DNA of 64,000 nt from Chryseobacterium arthrosphaerae (GTDB lineage: Bacteria; Bacteroidota; Bacteroidia; Flavobacteriales; Weeksellaceae). The DNA is taken from NCBI RefSeq assembly GCF_001684965.1, contig NZ_MAYG01000001.1, positions 186,001-250,000 on the forward strand, read 5' to 3'. Made by a program: the position numbers and the translations under genes. The notes under the pieces were generated by a model, which saw only the letters and a program-made list of their open reading frames with translations, was not told where the DNA came from and ran no database searches. Below, in pieces: positions 27,248 through 35,187 of the stretch. How positions within the stretch are numbered: the stretch's first letter is position 1; each line of letters opens with the position of its first letter.

Positions 27248-27375
27248 CAAAAACTCATGTATACTTCTATGGAATATGCTTTTAACTTAGAAAACTTTAA
27301 GTGTTTAACTCTTTTGTAGTTAGCTATTCTCTCGCAGATTTTTCATCCCGCAGATGTTTTCGTATATGAAAATAG

Positions 27376-27467
27376 TAGATTTTCAAAACTTATGGTACTC
27401 CCCAAACAGTTAGTAGCCCTTAAAAACAACTTAAGTGTTAAAGCTTTTGTGCCTTTTGTGGTTAAAA
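27376..27467 (+). repeat. dispersed intergenic repeat, copy 2
   Basis: Starts with GTAGATTTTCAAAACTTATG and ends with GCTTTTGTGCCTTTTGTGGT, the same end blocks as 5541-5635 and 61998-62093. An internal AACTTAAGTG block is shared with copy 3. Confidence 0.65.
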
Positions 27468-27469
27468 AA

Positions 27470-28207
27470 TCAAAGTTGCATTGAATGAATCTCAGAAATA
27501 AGCTCTTTAAAGTAGTTCTCACATTTCGCAATATGTGTTCCATACCAGGAAAAAGCCTCACCATCAACGATCATTATCTTTTTATCAGGGTAAACTATTC
27601 TCAGTTCCTCAATATGTTTTTCCTTAAACGGAAAAGGTTCGGATGAAAGCATGATGACATCAGCCTCTGCCAGATCTTCAGCTTCAATCTGAGGATAACG
27701 GGTTTTATCCTCAAAAACATTTTCAAAGCCGATTTCCGATAGAATCCTGTGGATAAAGGTGTCTTTACCAACCGTCATATAAGGATTTTTCCAGATCAGA
27801 TAAGCTGCCTTTACCGGAGTATCAAGTTTAGTCTGATTGAGAATATCATAGATTTTAAGATTGAAAGCCTGTGCCCGTTCTTCTTTTCCGAAAAGCTTCC
27901 CAAGGTTTTTAAGAAGGTAATAATTATCTTCAATAGTTTCAACATGGGTTACCATCACTTTACAATCAGCCATTAGCGCTTCTACCTGGTCCTTTACATT
28001 TTCCTCTTTGTTGGCAAGAATAAGGTCGGGCTGCAGGGCTTTGATCTTATCAATATTAATGTTTTTTGTACCACCAATGACTGCTACGTTTTTTATCTTA
28101 TGTTGAGGATGAATACAGAATTTTGTCCGGCCGACCACTTCATTTTCAGTCAGTCCCAGATCGAATAGAGCCTCAGTGATAGAGGGTACAAGTGAAACGA
28201 TTTTCAT
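27470..28207 (-). CDS. BtuF-like helical-backbone metal receptor (cobalamin/iron-siderophore type)
   Basis: 245 residues of the periplasmic binding protein family PF01497: MKIVSLVPSITEALFDLGL, VVGRTKFCIHP, VIGGTKNINIDKIKALQPDLIL, and a C-terminal SSEPFPFKEKHIEEL block. This matches BtuF-like cobalamin-binding proteins. No signal peptide is seen, which is odd for a periplasmic protein but common among flavobacterial members. No ABC permease or ATPase gene is adjacent. The cobTSC genes at 53.6 kb show that the cell handles cobalamin, so a B12-related role is plausible. Confidence 0.82.
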   Translation of the reverse strand: MKIVSLVPSITEALFDLGLTENEVVGRTKFCIHPQHKIKNVAVIGGTKNINIDKIKALQPDLILANKEENVKDQVEALMADCKVMVTHVETIEDNYYLLKNLGKLFGKEERAQAFNLKIYDILNQTKLDTPVKAAYLIWKNPYMTVGKDTFIHRILSEIGFENVFEDKTRYPQIEAEDLAEADVIMLSSEPFPFKEKHIEELRIVYPDKKIMIVDGEAFSWYGTHIAKCENYFKELISEIHSMQL

Positions 28208-28233
28208 ATTGGCATTTTAGTTGATGCCTAAAA

Positions 28234-29556
28234 TTACAAAAGTTTTCCGGTTAAGAAAAGTCCGGCTACCGTAAAATAGATGATGAGCCCCGTAACGTCC
28301 ACCAATGTAGCTACAAAAGGAGCGGAAGAAGTGGCGGGGTCAAGCTTTAATTTCTTTAAAACGAACGGGATCATAGAACCTGATAACGTTCCCCATAATA
28401 CAATGGCAATAAGAGAAACGGAAACACTTAATCCTACATAAACCCAATATTGTCCGTAATTGAAGAGTCCTACCTGCTGCCACAGCATGATCCTTACAAA
28501 TCCTATAATTCCCAGAATAACCCCAAGGCATATTCCTGAGATGATCTCTTTTTTCATCACATACCACCAGTCTTTCAACCCGATTTCCTGTAGAGCCATT
28601 GCACGGATGATCAGCGTGGCAGCCTGTGAACCGGAATTTCCTCCGCTGGAGATGATTAAAGGAACAAACAGGGCGAGAACCACCGCTTTTTCAATTTCTT
28701 TATCAAAATATCCCATTGCTGAAGCGGTCAGCATTTCTGAAACAAATAGAATGATCAGCCAGGTTGCCCTTTTTTTAATCATTTCTGTCCAGGAAGTTTG
28801 GGTATAGGGAAGATCCAGGGCCTCCAATCCCCCGAATTTCTGAATATCCTCCGTATTCTGCTGTTCGATCTGGTCAAGGATGTCATCAATGGTCACAATA
28901 CCAACCAGTACCCCGGCCTCTGTAATGATGGGAAGGGCGCCACGGTCATATTTTTCAAAATAGGTTACCGCATCCTCTTTTGAGGTGGTGGTGGTAATCG
29001 CTACAAAGTGGTTATCTGTAATATCAGAAACCAAAGTGTCTTCTTCTTCCAGCAATAGTGTACCAATGGCAAGGTCATCAATCAGGCGGTTTCTTTCATC
29101 TACTACATACAGATAGTTCATGGTTTCCACCCTTTTTCCTACTTTTTTGATCTGCTGAAGACATCGCTTTACGCTCCATTCCTTACGGATCTGGATATAA
29201 TAGGGAGTCATCAGACGGGCAATAGAATCAGAGTTGTAACCCAGTAGTTTCAGGGCAATTCTTCTTTCCTGCGGGTTAAGATGATTGATGGAGTACTTGA
29301 TAAGTTCGTCCGGGAAGTCCTCAAAAAGAGCAGTCCTGTCATCCGGAGTCATTGCATTCAGGATTTCAGAAACTTCGTCACTTCCGATACTTCTGATAGT
29401 ATCTTCCTGGAAGTCAGGATCAAGGTGTGAAAAAACTTCGGCTTTGTATTCTTTCGGAACCTTCAGGAATGCCAGTAACCTCTCATCAGCAGGAAGGTTG
29501 CTGAGAGTTTCGGCAATATCGGCAGGGTTGAAGATAAGTTCGTCTCTAGAATTCAA
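28234..29556 (-). CDS. mgtE: magnesium transporter MgtE
   Basis: An inner membrane Mg2+ channel/transporter. The N-domain of MgtE repeats ([38 protein letters not shown]) precedes a CBS pair at about 120-240 ([35 protein letters not shown]) and five C-terminal helices with [18 protein letters not shown] and [21 protein letters not shown] set the start at TTG 29556 (440 residues, [16 protein letters not shown]): the open frame reaches 29610, but a good promoter lies at 29579-29610, inside that extension. If the promoter is right, the first 18 codons are not transcribed. CBS and N domains sense Mg2+. Confidence 0.9.
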   Translation of the reverse strand: MNSRDELIFNPADIAETLSNLPADERLLAFLKVPKEYKAEVFSHLDPDFQEDTIRSIGSDEVSEILNAMTPDDRTALFEDFPDELIKYSINHLNPQERRIALKLLGYNSDSIARLMTPYYIQIRKEWSVKRCLQQIKKVGKRVETMNYLYVVDERNRLIDDLAIGTLLLEEEDTLVSDITDNHFVAITTTTSKEDAVTYFEKYDRGALPIITEAGVLVGIVTIDDILDQIEQQNTEDIQKFGGLEALDLPYTQTSWTEMIKKRATWLIILFVSEMLTASAMGYFDKEIEKAVVLALFVPLIISSGGNSGSQAATLIIRAMALQEIGLKDWWYVMKKEIISGICLGVILGIIGFVRIMLWQQVGLFNYGQYWVYVGLSVSVSLIAIVLWGTLSGSMIPFVLKKLKLDPATSSAPFVATLVDVTGLIIYFTVAGLFLTGKLL

Positions 29557-29578
29557 AACGTGAAATTTTTTGGATATG

Positions 29579-29610
29579 CAAAAATAATTCAAATTTTTAA
29601 GACTGAGCAA
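29579..29610 (-). promoter_or_regulatory. promoter of mgtE
   Basis: On the minus strand: TTG (forward 29608-29610), a 21-nt spacer and TATTTTTG (forward 29579-29586). Start of transcription is expected near 29572, about 16 nt before the proposed TTG start codon. Confidence 0.6.
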
Positions 29611-29658
29611 TAAAGTGGGAAAATTAAGGATTAATTAAAGTTTAATCCCTCATTATAA

Positions 29659-29690
29659 GAACAAAAGAACACCTGCCGGAGCAGATGTTC
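29659..29690 (-). terminator. terminator after the first knottin-like peptide gene
   Basis: On the minus strand GAACATCTGC pairs with GCAGGTGTTC (one wobble, loop TCCG), followed by TTTTGTTC. Confidence 0.7.
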
Positions 29691-29724
29691 AAAATTAAAT
29701 TTTAAAAAATCATAATAGCCTATA

Positions 29725-29895
29725 TTAGTCAAAAATAGGTTCACATTCTATAATAGGAGAGTAGACGCACATCCCTCCCTGGCAGCACTGTCCGGGATCA
29801 CACTGGGCGCTGGTACTGCATTTTTTTATCGGTCCGCTGCCTTTGATCCCTTTTTGTTCAGTTCTGTTCAGTTTTTTGAAATTTGGATTTTTCAT
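29725..29895 (-). CDS. GG-leader cysteine-rich peptide 1 (bacteriocin-like)
   Basis: A 56-residue peptide beginning MKNPNFKKLNRTEQKGIKGS, the charged leader typical of Chryseobacterium bacteriocin-like peptides (MKNLKKLxR). The double-glycine position reads GS here. The core has six Cys: C-X5-C-X4-CC-X4-C-X7-C (KKCSTSAQC, DPGQCCQGGMC). It is the most divergent of four neighbouring paralogues and has the longest tail (PIIECEPIFD). The C-C-CC-C-C order is that of inhibitor-cystine-knot peptides. No modification or transport gene is next to it. It is 33 nt downstream of peptide 2 and precedes a terminator, so it is likely the last gene of a three-peptide transcript. Confidence 0.8.
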   Translation of the reverse strand: MKNPNFKKLNRTEQKGIKGSGPIKKCSTSAQCDPGQCCQGGMCVYSPIIECEPIFD

Positions 29896-29928
29896 AATGA
29901 TCAGCTTAGTGTAAAGATAAAAATGAAT

Positions 29929-30072
29929 TTACTCTTCCATGCAGGCATATTCCATACAGGCACCTCTGCAGCAGTAGCCGATAAAACATGGTCTGGTTTC
30001 ACTGCATCGCTGGATGGCTCCGCCGTTAATCTGCTTTGCCTTTTCTCTGCTGAGTTTCTTTAGATTTTTCAT
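29929..30072 (-). CDS. GG-leader cysteine-rich peptide 2 (bacteriocin-like)
   Basis: A 47-residue peptide: leader MKNLKKLSREKAKQINGG with a clear double glycine, then AIQRC and five further Cys in the order C-X5-C-X4-CC-X3-C-X4-C (FIGYCCRGACMEYAC). The leader resembles those cut by C39 peptidase ABC exporters during secretion. Cleavage after GG would give a core of about 29 residues with three possible disulfides. It lies 57 nt downstream of peptide 3 in the direction of transcription. Too short for most gene callers. Support comes from the paralogues on both sides. Confidence 0.82.
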   Translation of the reverse strand: MKNLKKLSREKAKQINGGAIQRCSETRPCFIGYCCRGACMEYACMEE

Positions 30073-30129
30073 AAGTTTTGGATTTTATAGATGAGTTAGA
30101 CTGAGATAATAGATTTGTACTGTTATTCC

Positions 30130-30276
30130 TTATTCTAAAGGGCAGGGATATAGTACACAGGTGTTACGGCAGCATGATCCGCCCGGACATTCGAAATGTT
30201 CCCTGCATCTTTTAATGATTCCGCCGCCTTCGATGGCCTTTTGGGCTGTTCTGTTGAGCTTCTTTAAATTTTTCAT
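30130..30276 (-). CDS. GG-leader cysteine-rich peptide 3 (bacteriocin-like)
   Basis: A 48-residue peptide: leader MKNLKKLNRTAQKAIEGG, then GIIKRC and the pattern C-X5-C-X4-CC-X3-C-X4-C (ECPGGSCCRNTCVLYPC). The core is nearly the same as peptide 4 (ECPGGSCCRN shared), so the pair arose by recent duplication. It is probably the first gene of a transcript that also carries peptides 2 and 1. I could not find a consensus promoter in the 114 nt before it. Predicted to be exported and oxidised, by analogy with other GG-leader peptides. Confidence 0.85.
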   Translation of the reverse strand: MKNLKKLNRTAQKAIEGGGIIKRCREHFECPGGSCCRNTCVLYPCPLE

Positions 30277-30390
30277 AAGATTTAGTTTTAATGGTGAACT
30301 AATTTAATAAAATATTTTCATATTATTCATTAATTGGTGAAAATATTTAATTGGAATTCAGTTGATTGTATGAATTTATGTGTAATAGTC

Positions 30391-30425
30391 AAAAAAAAAC
30401 ACTTGTTTTATTTTTAAACAAGTGT
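30391..30425 (-). terminator. terminator after peptide 4
   Basis: On the minus strand ACACTTGTTT pairs perfectly with AAACAAGTGT over a 7-nt loop, followed by a run of T. It isolates peptide 4 from peptide 3. Confidence 0.85.
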
Positions 30426-30446
30426 CTTCTGTTTCATGAAATTTTT

Positions 30447-30605
30447 TTATAATTCCGGGCAGGGGTAATAGACGCAGGCGTTTCTGCAGCATGATCCTCC
30501 CGGACATTCAAAAGAATAATTGCATTTTTTAATACCACCTCCGGCAGCTCCCGAAATTTCTTTCTGGCTGTTTCTGCTCAGCTTTTTTAAATTTGAATTG
30601 TTCAT
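30447..30605 (-). CDS. GG-leader cysteine-rich peptide 4 (bacteriocin-like)
   Basis: A 52-residue peptide: leader MNNSNLKKLSRNSQKEISGA followed by AGGGIKKC, so the double glycine is part of a GGG run. Six Cys are spaced C-X5-C-X4-CC-X3-C-X4-C (ECPGGSCCRNACVYYPC). Loops of 3 and 4 residues after the CC pair are the same as in omega-conotoxin MVIIA, a classic cystine knot, but this is only a spacing match. It has its own terminator and so is a separate transcript. It lies 133 nt from a divergent-family secreted protein gene on the same strand. Confidence 0.85.
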   Translation of the reverse strand: MNNSNLKKLSRNSQKEISGAAGGGIKKCNYSFECPGGSCCRNACVYYPCPEL

Positions 30606-30738
30606 AATGATTTAGATTTAAGGTAAAACTAAAGTAATGAAAGTAGCTGAGGTGATTGAATATCAGGTATATAAGACGTGAATCCGTCTATGAATAACAA
30701 AAAGATTTGATTGAGGTACAGGCTTAAAAGTTTCAAAC

Positions 30739-31287
30739 TTATAATTCAGCTTCTGCAGGCTTCAGTTTTCTCAGCTTTTTGATGATCCCTTTGATGGCAC
30801 CTTCCGTACCTATTTTTACAGAATTTACGGTAGAACCCAGTAAGCGCATATTTTTCCTGTAGGTATCATGATCCGTCTCCGTTACCAGAGTTCCGTCTGA
30901 ACCGAAAAGCTTCATGCTTACCACCACCTGGTTAGAGAATACGTATTTTCCAAGACCAACTTTAAAGTATCTTACTTTGGAAACAATGGCAAAATCAGCA
31001 TCGTTGTTGACGCAGTAATCCATAATGGTCTGCTTATCTATACTGTCGAAGGGAACCTGTACTTCTGCCCGGAGCATCTTGTTTTTTCTTCCGCTAAAGT
31101 TGTCAGAAACGGCATCGAAAAAAGCAGCATTCGTAGGATCTTTGATCTCATCGATATCAGGCTCTACCTCGGGATTGAAATAGAGAACTTTTTTTATTTT
31201 ATCATCAGCATTTTTCTGTGCTTTCACCGAAGTGAAACCGATGAATAAAAAAGTGACCGCTGCTGTAAAGAATATAATTTTTTTCAT
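30739..31287 (-). CDS. secreted protein of unknown function
   Basis: 182 residues with a clear Sec signal peptide (MKKIIFFTAAVTFLFIGFTSVKAQ). The mature part is soluble, mixed alpha/beta (FDAVSDNFSGRKNKMLRAEVQVPFDS, ADFAIVSKVRYFKVGLGKYVFSNQ, VSMKLFGSDGTLVTETDHDT) and ends in a Lys-rich tail. The family is unrecognised. The central block looks like a lipoprotein-type or curli-associated domain, but I would not name it. It is transcribed away from rpsO and towards the peptide genes. No link to the peptides is demonstrated. Confidence 0.75.
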   Translation of the reverse strand: MKKIIFFTAAVTFLFIGFTSVKAQKNADDKIKKVLYFNPEVEPDIDEIKDPTNAAFFDAVSDNFSGRKNKMLRAEVQVPFDSIDKQTIMDYCVNNDADFAIVSKVRYFKVGLGKYVFSNQVVVSMKLFGSDGTLVTETDHDTYRKNMRLLGSTVNSVKIGTEGAIKGIIKKLRKLKPAEAEL

Positions 31288-31394
31288 TTGTAATTCGAAT
31301 GCAAAATTACTGCCTTTTCGTTGGATTACATCAAATTTATTAAGAAATTTTTAACATTTTTTTCTATCAATTTTGATTTATGAAATCAATAATG

Positions 31395-31425
31395 TTTGCA
31401 GAATCAAAAAATAGTCGTAATTTTG
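31395..31425 (+). promoter_or_regulatory. sigma-A promoter of rpsO
   Basis: TTTG at 31395-31398, 19-nt spacer, TAATTTTG at 31418-31425: an exact match to the Bacteroidota consensus, 35 nt before the rpsO start codon. Confidence 0.8.
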
Positions 31426-31460
31426 CACCCGTTACATAATAATCATTAAACAATATTGGA

Positions 31461-31730
31461 ATGTACTTAACAACAGACAAAAAGCAGGAAATTTTCGCAA
31501 AACACGGAAAATCTGCACAGGACACAGGAAGTGCTGAAGGACAAATCGCTCTTTTCACTTTCAGAATCAATCACTTATCTCAGCACTTAAAGGCTAACCG
31601 TCATGATTTCAACACAGAGAGATCTCTTGTGAAATTGGTAGGTAAGAGAAAAAGTTTATTAGATTACCTTAAAAACAAAGATATCGCAAGATACAGAGCA
31701 ATTATTGCTGAACTAGGTTTAAGAAAATAA
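31461..31730 (+). CDS. rpsO: ribosomal protein S15
   Basis: 89 residues, the standard length. S15 landmarks are present: GKSAQDTGSAEGQIALFTFRI, LSQHLKANRHDFNTERSL, LVGKRKSLLDYLKNKD and IARYRAIIAELGLRK. It binds 16S rRNA early in 30S assembly. It has a consensus promoter 35 nt upstream and a strong terminator directly downstream, so it is a single-gene unit. In many bacteria S15 is followed by pnp. Here pnp is 3.4 kb away on the same strand, with other genes between. Confidence 0.98.
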   Translation: MYLTTDKKQEIFAKHGKSAQDTGSAEGQIALFTFRINHLSQHLKANRHDFNTERSLVKLVGKRKSLLDYLKNKDIARYRAIIAELGLRK

Positions 31731-31749
31731 TCTTTAAAGATTTCAAAAT

Positions 31750-31781
31750 AAAAGCAACTTCGAAAGAGGTTGCTTTTTTTG
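31750..31781 (+). terminator. rho-independent terminator of rpsO
   Basis: AAAAGCAAC pairs with GTTGCTTTT around CTTCGAAAGAG-type loop, followed by a run of T. Confidence 0.85.
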
Positions 31782-31845
31782 TTTGCAAAACATCAGTGAC
31801 TCAGCTGTTTTTATTTCCAGCGAACCTTTTTCACTATTTTATTTA

Positions 31846-31881
31846 TACGCAATAAGGTTGCGTATTTCATTGTTTATTTTG
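31846..31881 (+). promoter_or_regulatory. shared RNA-repair operator and promoter, site D
   Basis: Perfect palindrome TACGCAA-TAAGG-TTGCGTA at 31846-31864, 9 nt, then TTATTTTGCA from 31874. The same arrangement stands before rtcB (59816-59851), the Ro60 unit (50563-50598) and the nucleotidyltransferase-Thg1 unit (53359-53394). The palindrome takes the place of the -33 box, and the -7 box is one base off consensus (TTnnTTTG), a design usual for activator-dependent promoters. Confidence 0.75.
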
Positions 31882-31927
31882 CAGTATCAAAAAATGGAAA
31901 TCATAATCCCATTTTAAAAATAATAAG

Positions 31928-32698
31928 ATGAAAATACGTTTTAAAAACAGAGAACAGGCTGCCCTTTCACATTTCTTTAAGGATGAGCATAAAGTAGTTA
32001 TTAAGCAAATGACCCTTCAGGGATATTACACCTATACTCTTTTTAATGAAAACCTGAATGAGATAACAGTGAATGAAAACCAAGTGGAAATTACTGACCA
32101 TGATATGTCAGATATGATACCAAGAAATGATCTTGGTTTTGGCAGAGAATTCTATATCAATCGGTTCTTAATAGAATTAATACCGTTACAGCCAGGTCAA
32201 TTCTTTAGCACACAGTCTCTTTGGGTAGCAGGGAAGCTTGTAAGGTTTTTTGAAAAATATAATTATGAAATTCCGGCTTCTTATAAAGACAGAGTTCTGA
32301 ACGAAGATCATAAGATGAGTCTTATCGAAGGTTTTCTGATGGCCATAAACCCTTATATGGAAAGGAAATTTATTGGTGGAAATTATTTTGAATGTTTTGA
32401 ATTCTATAAAGGAGAAGTGGTCTCGGAAATTGAACTTAAAATCAATGACAGCCTGGAAGAACTTAATATTACAGAGTACAAAACGCTTTTGAAAGCTTTT
32501 ATTGAAAAATCATTAAATGACACCTATGATAATGAAGTAATTTCCAAAAATTATTCAGCAACTCTTTTTGCTTTGGTTGACTCCCTTTTTATCTACGAGA
32601 TCACCCGTATTTTTTCCTATAAAACCTTCTATAATAATTGTTTTGTGATAGAATATCAGAATGAATATTTCTATCTGAATCAGTACTGGTGGGGATAA
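31928..32698 (+). CDS. unknown protein controlled by the RNA-repair operator
   Basis: A 256-residue soluble protein without signal peptide: MKIRFKNREQAALSHFFKDE, a middle block REFYINRFLIELIPLQPGQFF, and a C-terminal end rich in Tyr and Phe (CFVIEYQNEYFYLNQYWWG). I recognise no family and no catalytic motif. Its interest is its promoter: a perfect copy of the palindrome-plus-box element found only in front of three RNA-repair units 18-28 kb away. That makes it a candidate new member of the RNA damage response. The gene stands alone, with rpsO's terminator before it and a minus-strand gene after it. Confidence 0.75.
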   Translation: MKIRFKNREQAALSHFFKDEHKVVIKQMTLQGYYTYTLFNENLNEITVNENQVEITDHDMSDMIPRNDLGFGREFYINRFLIELIPLQPGQFFSTQSLWVAGKLVRFFEKYNYEIPASYKDRVLNEDHKMSLIEGFLMAINPYMERKFIGGNYFECFEFYKGEVVSEIELKINDSLEELNITEYKTLLKAFIEKSLNDTYDNEVISKNYSATLFALVDSLFIYEITRIFSYKTFYNNCFVIEYQNEYFYLNQYWWG

Positions 32699-32783
32699 TC
32701 CGGAGGTACAAAATTCCCCCTCCGCCGAAAGGGGGCAAAAAATTCAAAAAAATTTGACATGGTGCCCAGTACCGTGATGTAAT

Positions 32784-33143
32784 TTACTCCATCTTTTTCC
32801 CGATCTTCCCCAAATGCGTATTCTGAAAACTATTCGGATACTTTAATCCATAGCCTAAAATTCTGTCAAAGGCAGAATGAGAAAACAAAATTGCTCCGGC
32901 CATCTGGAAATAGGGTAGGGATAAAGCTGTTCCAATAAGGTATACGGCAATTGCTACTCCAAAGTGATGAAAGAGATTATAACAAAATGCTCCTGCTTTA
33001 GTATTGATGGTATACCCAAGCATAGAGAGATCAGGAGCAAGGAATAAAGCCGCAAACCACCACCAGGAATATCCTGTTTGGGCGAAAGCAAAAATTCCCA
33101 GCAGTAAAAAAGCGGCATATTCAAGTTGTAACTGGATCTTCAT
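32784..33143 (-). CDS. DUF4260 family membrane protein
   Basis: A 119-residue protein with about four hydrophobic segments (YAAFLLLGIFAFAQTGYSWWW, ALFLAPDLSMLGYTI, HHFGVAIAVYLIGTALSL, MAGAILFSHSAFDRILGYGL). The blocks WWWFAALFLAPDLSMLGY, AGAFCYNLFHHFG and HSAFDRILGYGLKY match the DUF4260 (YvbF/DoxX-like) family. Function is unknown. The gene stands alone on the minus strand. Confidence 0.82.
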   Translation of the reverse strand: MKIQLQLEYAAFLLLGIFAFAQTGYSWWWFAALFLAPDLSMLGYTINTKAGAFCYNLFHHFGVAIAVYLIGTALSLPYFQMAGAILFSHSAFDRILGYGLKYPNSFQNTHLGKIGKKME

Positions 33144-33279
33144 AGGAGGATTTTTGGTAATATACAGGATAAGTAGGCTTCTTCAGAGGAAAGTTACAGG
33201 GAAACGGGGGTATAATGAGTAGGAAATCTTCCGTCACGAATGCGGAAATAAATAAAAACCCGTGTATTCATGGCACAAT

Positions 33280-33315
33280 AAAGAAAGCGTCCTCACACTG
33301 GGAACGCTTTCTTTT
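33280..33315 (-). terminator. terminator of the sugar transporter gene
   Basis: AAAGAAAGCG and CGCTTTCTTT form the stem, with an inner CC/GG extension. It lies 21 nt after the minus-strand stop codon at 33336. Confidence 0.75.
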
Positions 33316-33335
33316 ATATTACTTATGGATAGATT

Positions 33336-34751
33336 TTAATGACCGGATTTTGCTTCTGCATTTTCTACATGTCCAAGATATTTTGTACAGTATGCACCGA
33401 AGATCAGGATCACAAGGTAGCAGAATACAGGAATGATAAATGAATGCTGCACCCCAAACTGATCTGCCAGAAGCCCCTGGAAGATAGGAACGATCGCGCC
33501 TCCCAAAATCGCCATTACCACTAAGGAAGAACCCTGGCTGGTATACTTTCCTAATCCCGAAATCGCTAATGTATAAATATTAGAAAACATGATAGAGTTG
33601 AAAATCCCGATTCCTAAAACACTGTACATCGCCATTTCGCCATGGCTGATCATTGTTGAGATCAGTAAAATAACATTGATGGCCGCAAAAATGGAAAGCG
33701 TTCTTGCCGGAGCCGCTTTACCTACAAAAAACGCAGCAAAATTCAATACTATAAACACTAAGAAAAAGCTGATCTGATCAAATGTAAGGTTGACAATGCT
33801 GAAAATCACCAGGAAAACCAACGCTGCAGCACCCAGCATGAAAACAGCTTTTTTAGCCTGGCTGATGGATTGGTTTAACGAAATCGCCCCCAGGAACCGC
33901 CCGATCATGGCCCCTCCCCAATATAAAGAAAGGTAATTTTTACTGATTGCTTCGTTGAATTTCATTGTTTCTTCAAGGAAACTGATGATAAAACTTCCTA
34001 CTGCCACTTCACCTCCAACATAACAGAACATGGTGAATACCCCGAATTTTAAATGGCTGAATTTCAAAGCTCCCCAGCCTTGTACGGTTTCCTCAGTTTC
34101 CATCTGGAATGAAGGCAGTTTTACTCTTGAAATTAATATTCCCACCAATAGAAGAATGGCTGCAAAGATTAAGTAAGGAATTCTTGTTGCTACCGCACTG
34201 AACGTTCCGTCCGGTTCGGAAAACAGCTCAAAGATCAGGTGGCCTCCCAGTACCGGTGCAATGGTTGTTCCGAAGGCATTGAAAGCCTGGGTCATATTTA
34301 AGCGGCTGGAAGCAGAGTCTTCTGAACCAAGCAGTGAAACGTAGGCATTCGCCGTAATCTGTAAAACCGTAAATCCTAAACCAAGAATGAATAAAGCGCC
34401 CAGGAATAGCGGATAATAGGAGAAAGTGGCTGCCGGATAAAACAGGATACAGCCCAATGCTGCCAAACCGATTCCGAACAGGATTCCCTTTTTGTATCCG
34501 ACCTTATTGATGGGATCACCCTGGGAAATAGAGATCAGGAAATAGATCAGCGATCCGATAAAGTAAGCCCCGAAAAAACAGAACTGTACCAGCATGGATT
34601 CGAAAAAGGTGAGACTGAAAAGTTGCTTCAGATAAGGGATCAGGATGTCATTCATACAGGTGATGAATCCCCACATAAAAAAAAGCAGGGTGATGGTAAT
34701 CAACGGAACCGTATAATTCCTGCTTTGAGGTTGTACTTCTTTATTAATCAT
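33336..34751 (-). CDS. sugar MFS transporter, FucP/GlcP family
   Basis: 471 residues from ATG 34751 (an in-frame ATG at 34757 is also possible). Twelve transmembrane helices are predicted. The family blocks are LLFFMWGFITCMNDILIPYLK in helix 1, QGDPINKVGYKKGI in the first loop, NMTQAFNAFGTTIAPVLGG, and SNIYTLAISGLGKYTSQGSS near the C-terminus. FucP-type proteins are proton symporters for fucose, glucose or galactose. The inner membrane location is clear, the sugar is not. A good promoter lies at 34821-34851 and a terminator follows. Confidence 0.9.
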   Translation of the reverse strand: MINKEVQPQSRNYTVPLITITLLFFMWGFITCMNDILIPYLKQLFSLTFFESMLVQFCFFGAYFIGSLIYFLISISQGDPINKVGYKKGILFGIGLAALGCILFYPAATFSYYPLFLGALFILGLGFTVLQITANAYVSLLGSEDSASSRLNMTQAFNAFGTTIAPVLGGHLIFELFSEPDGTFSAVATRIPYLIFAAILLLVGILISRVKLPSFQMETEETVQGWGALKFSHLKFGVFTMFCYVGGEVAVGSFIISFLEETMKFNEAISKNYLSLYWGGAMIGRFLGAISLNQSISQAKKAVFMLGAAALVFLVIFSIVNLTFDQISFFLVFIVLNFAAFFVGKAAPARTLSIFAAINVILLISTMISHGEMAMYSVLGIGIFNSIMFSNIYTLAISGLGKYTSQGSSLVVMAILGGAIVPIFQGLLADQFGVQHSFIIPVFCYLVILIFGAYCTKYLGHVENAEAKSGH

Positions 34752-34757
34752 AAACAT

Positions 34758-35187
34758 TTATTTATCTTAAGGAAAGGGCCTTAACTTTTTGCCTACAGCA
34801 TTGTATTTGGTGAAGTAGGGCAAATATAGGGATCAGCCTATGGTTTTGCAATTATTTAAAGATTTTTTATCATCAAAGGTGTATTTTTTATAGGATTAAA
34901 ATATTATTTTCATTTTTTGAGACAATAATACAAAAACAGCAGGATTTTCCAATGTAATATCACAAAAAATCATGATTTTATTTTTCTTAAAAAATGAATA
35001 AGTTCAGATTATCGGTGTGATTTTTTTAACTTTCAGAAAACTGATAGCCAAAAAATTGTATTTTGACTACCTATTTATGCAATTGAAAAAATTTAATATA
35101 TCATTATTATTAGTACCTTTGCAAACGAAAATTTAAAGAGTTTAAATATTAATCATACTCAATACGGAGTATAAAGAAGCAAATTTT
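34758..35187. other. 430-nt intergenic region between fucP-like and pnp genes
   Basis: Divergent control region. It holds the minus-strand promoter of the transporter (34821-34851) and, near pnp, a -7-like box TACCTTTG at 35114-35121 without a well-spaced -33 partner. The middle is A+T-rich with T runs, and I see no gene or structured RNA. Confidence 0.5.
34821..34851 (-). promoter_or_regulatory. promoter of the sugar transporter gene
   Basis: On the minus strand: TTG (forward 34849-34851), a 20-nt spacer, TATATTTG (forward 34821-34828). The leader would be about 60 nt. Confidence 0.65.

Larger units (their letters stand above)
27122..27469. other. intergenic region with simple and dispersed repeats
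   Basis: A 348-nt gap between two minus-strand genes. It holds three tandem TGAGTTT units at 27227-27247 followed by their reverse complement (AAAAACTCA), the degenerate block CGCAGATTTTTCATCCCGCAG near 27334-27354, and copy 2 of the dispersed repeat (27376-27467). No gene or promoter is supported. Confidence 0.55.
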
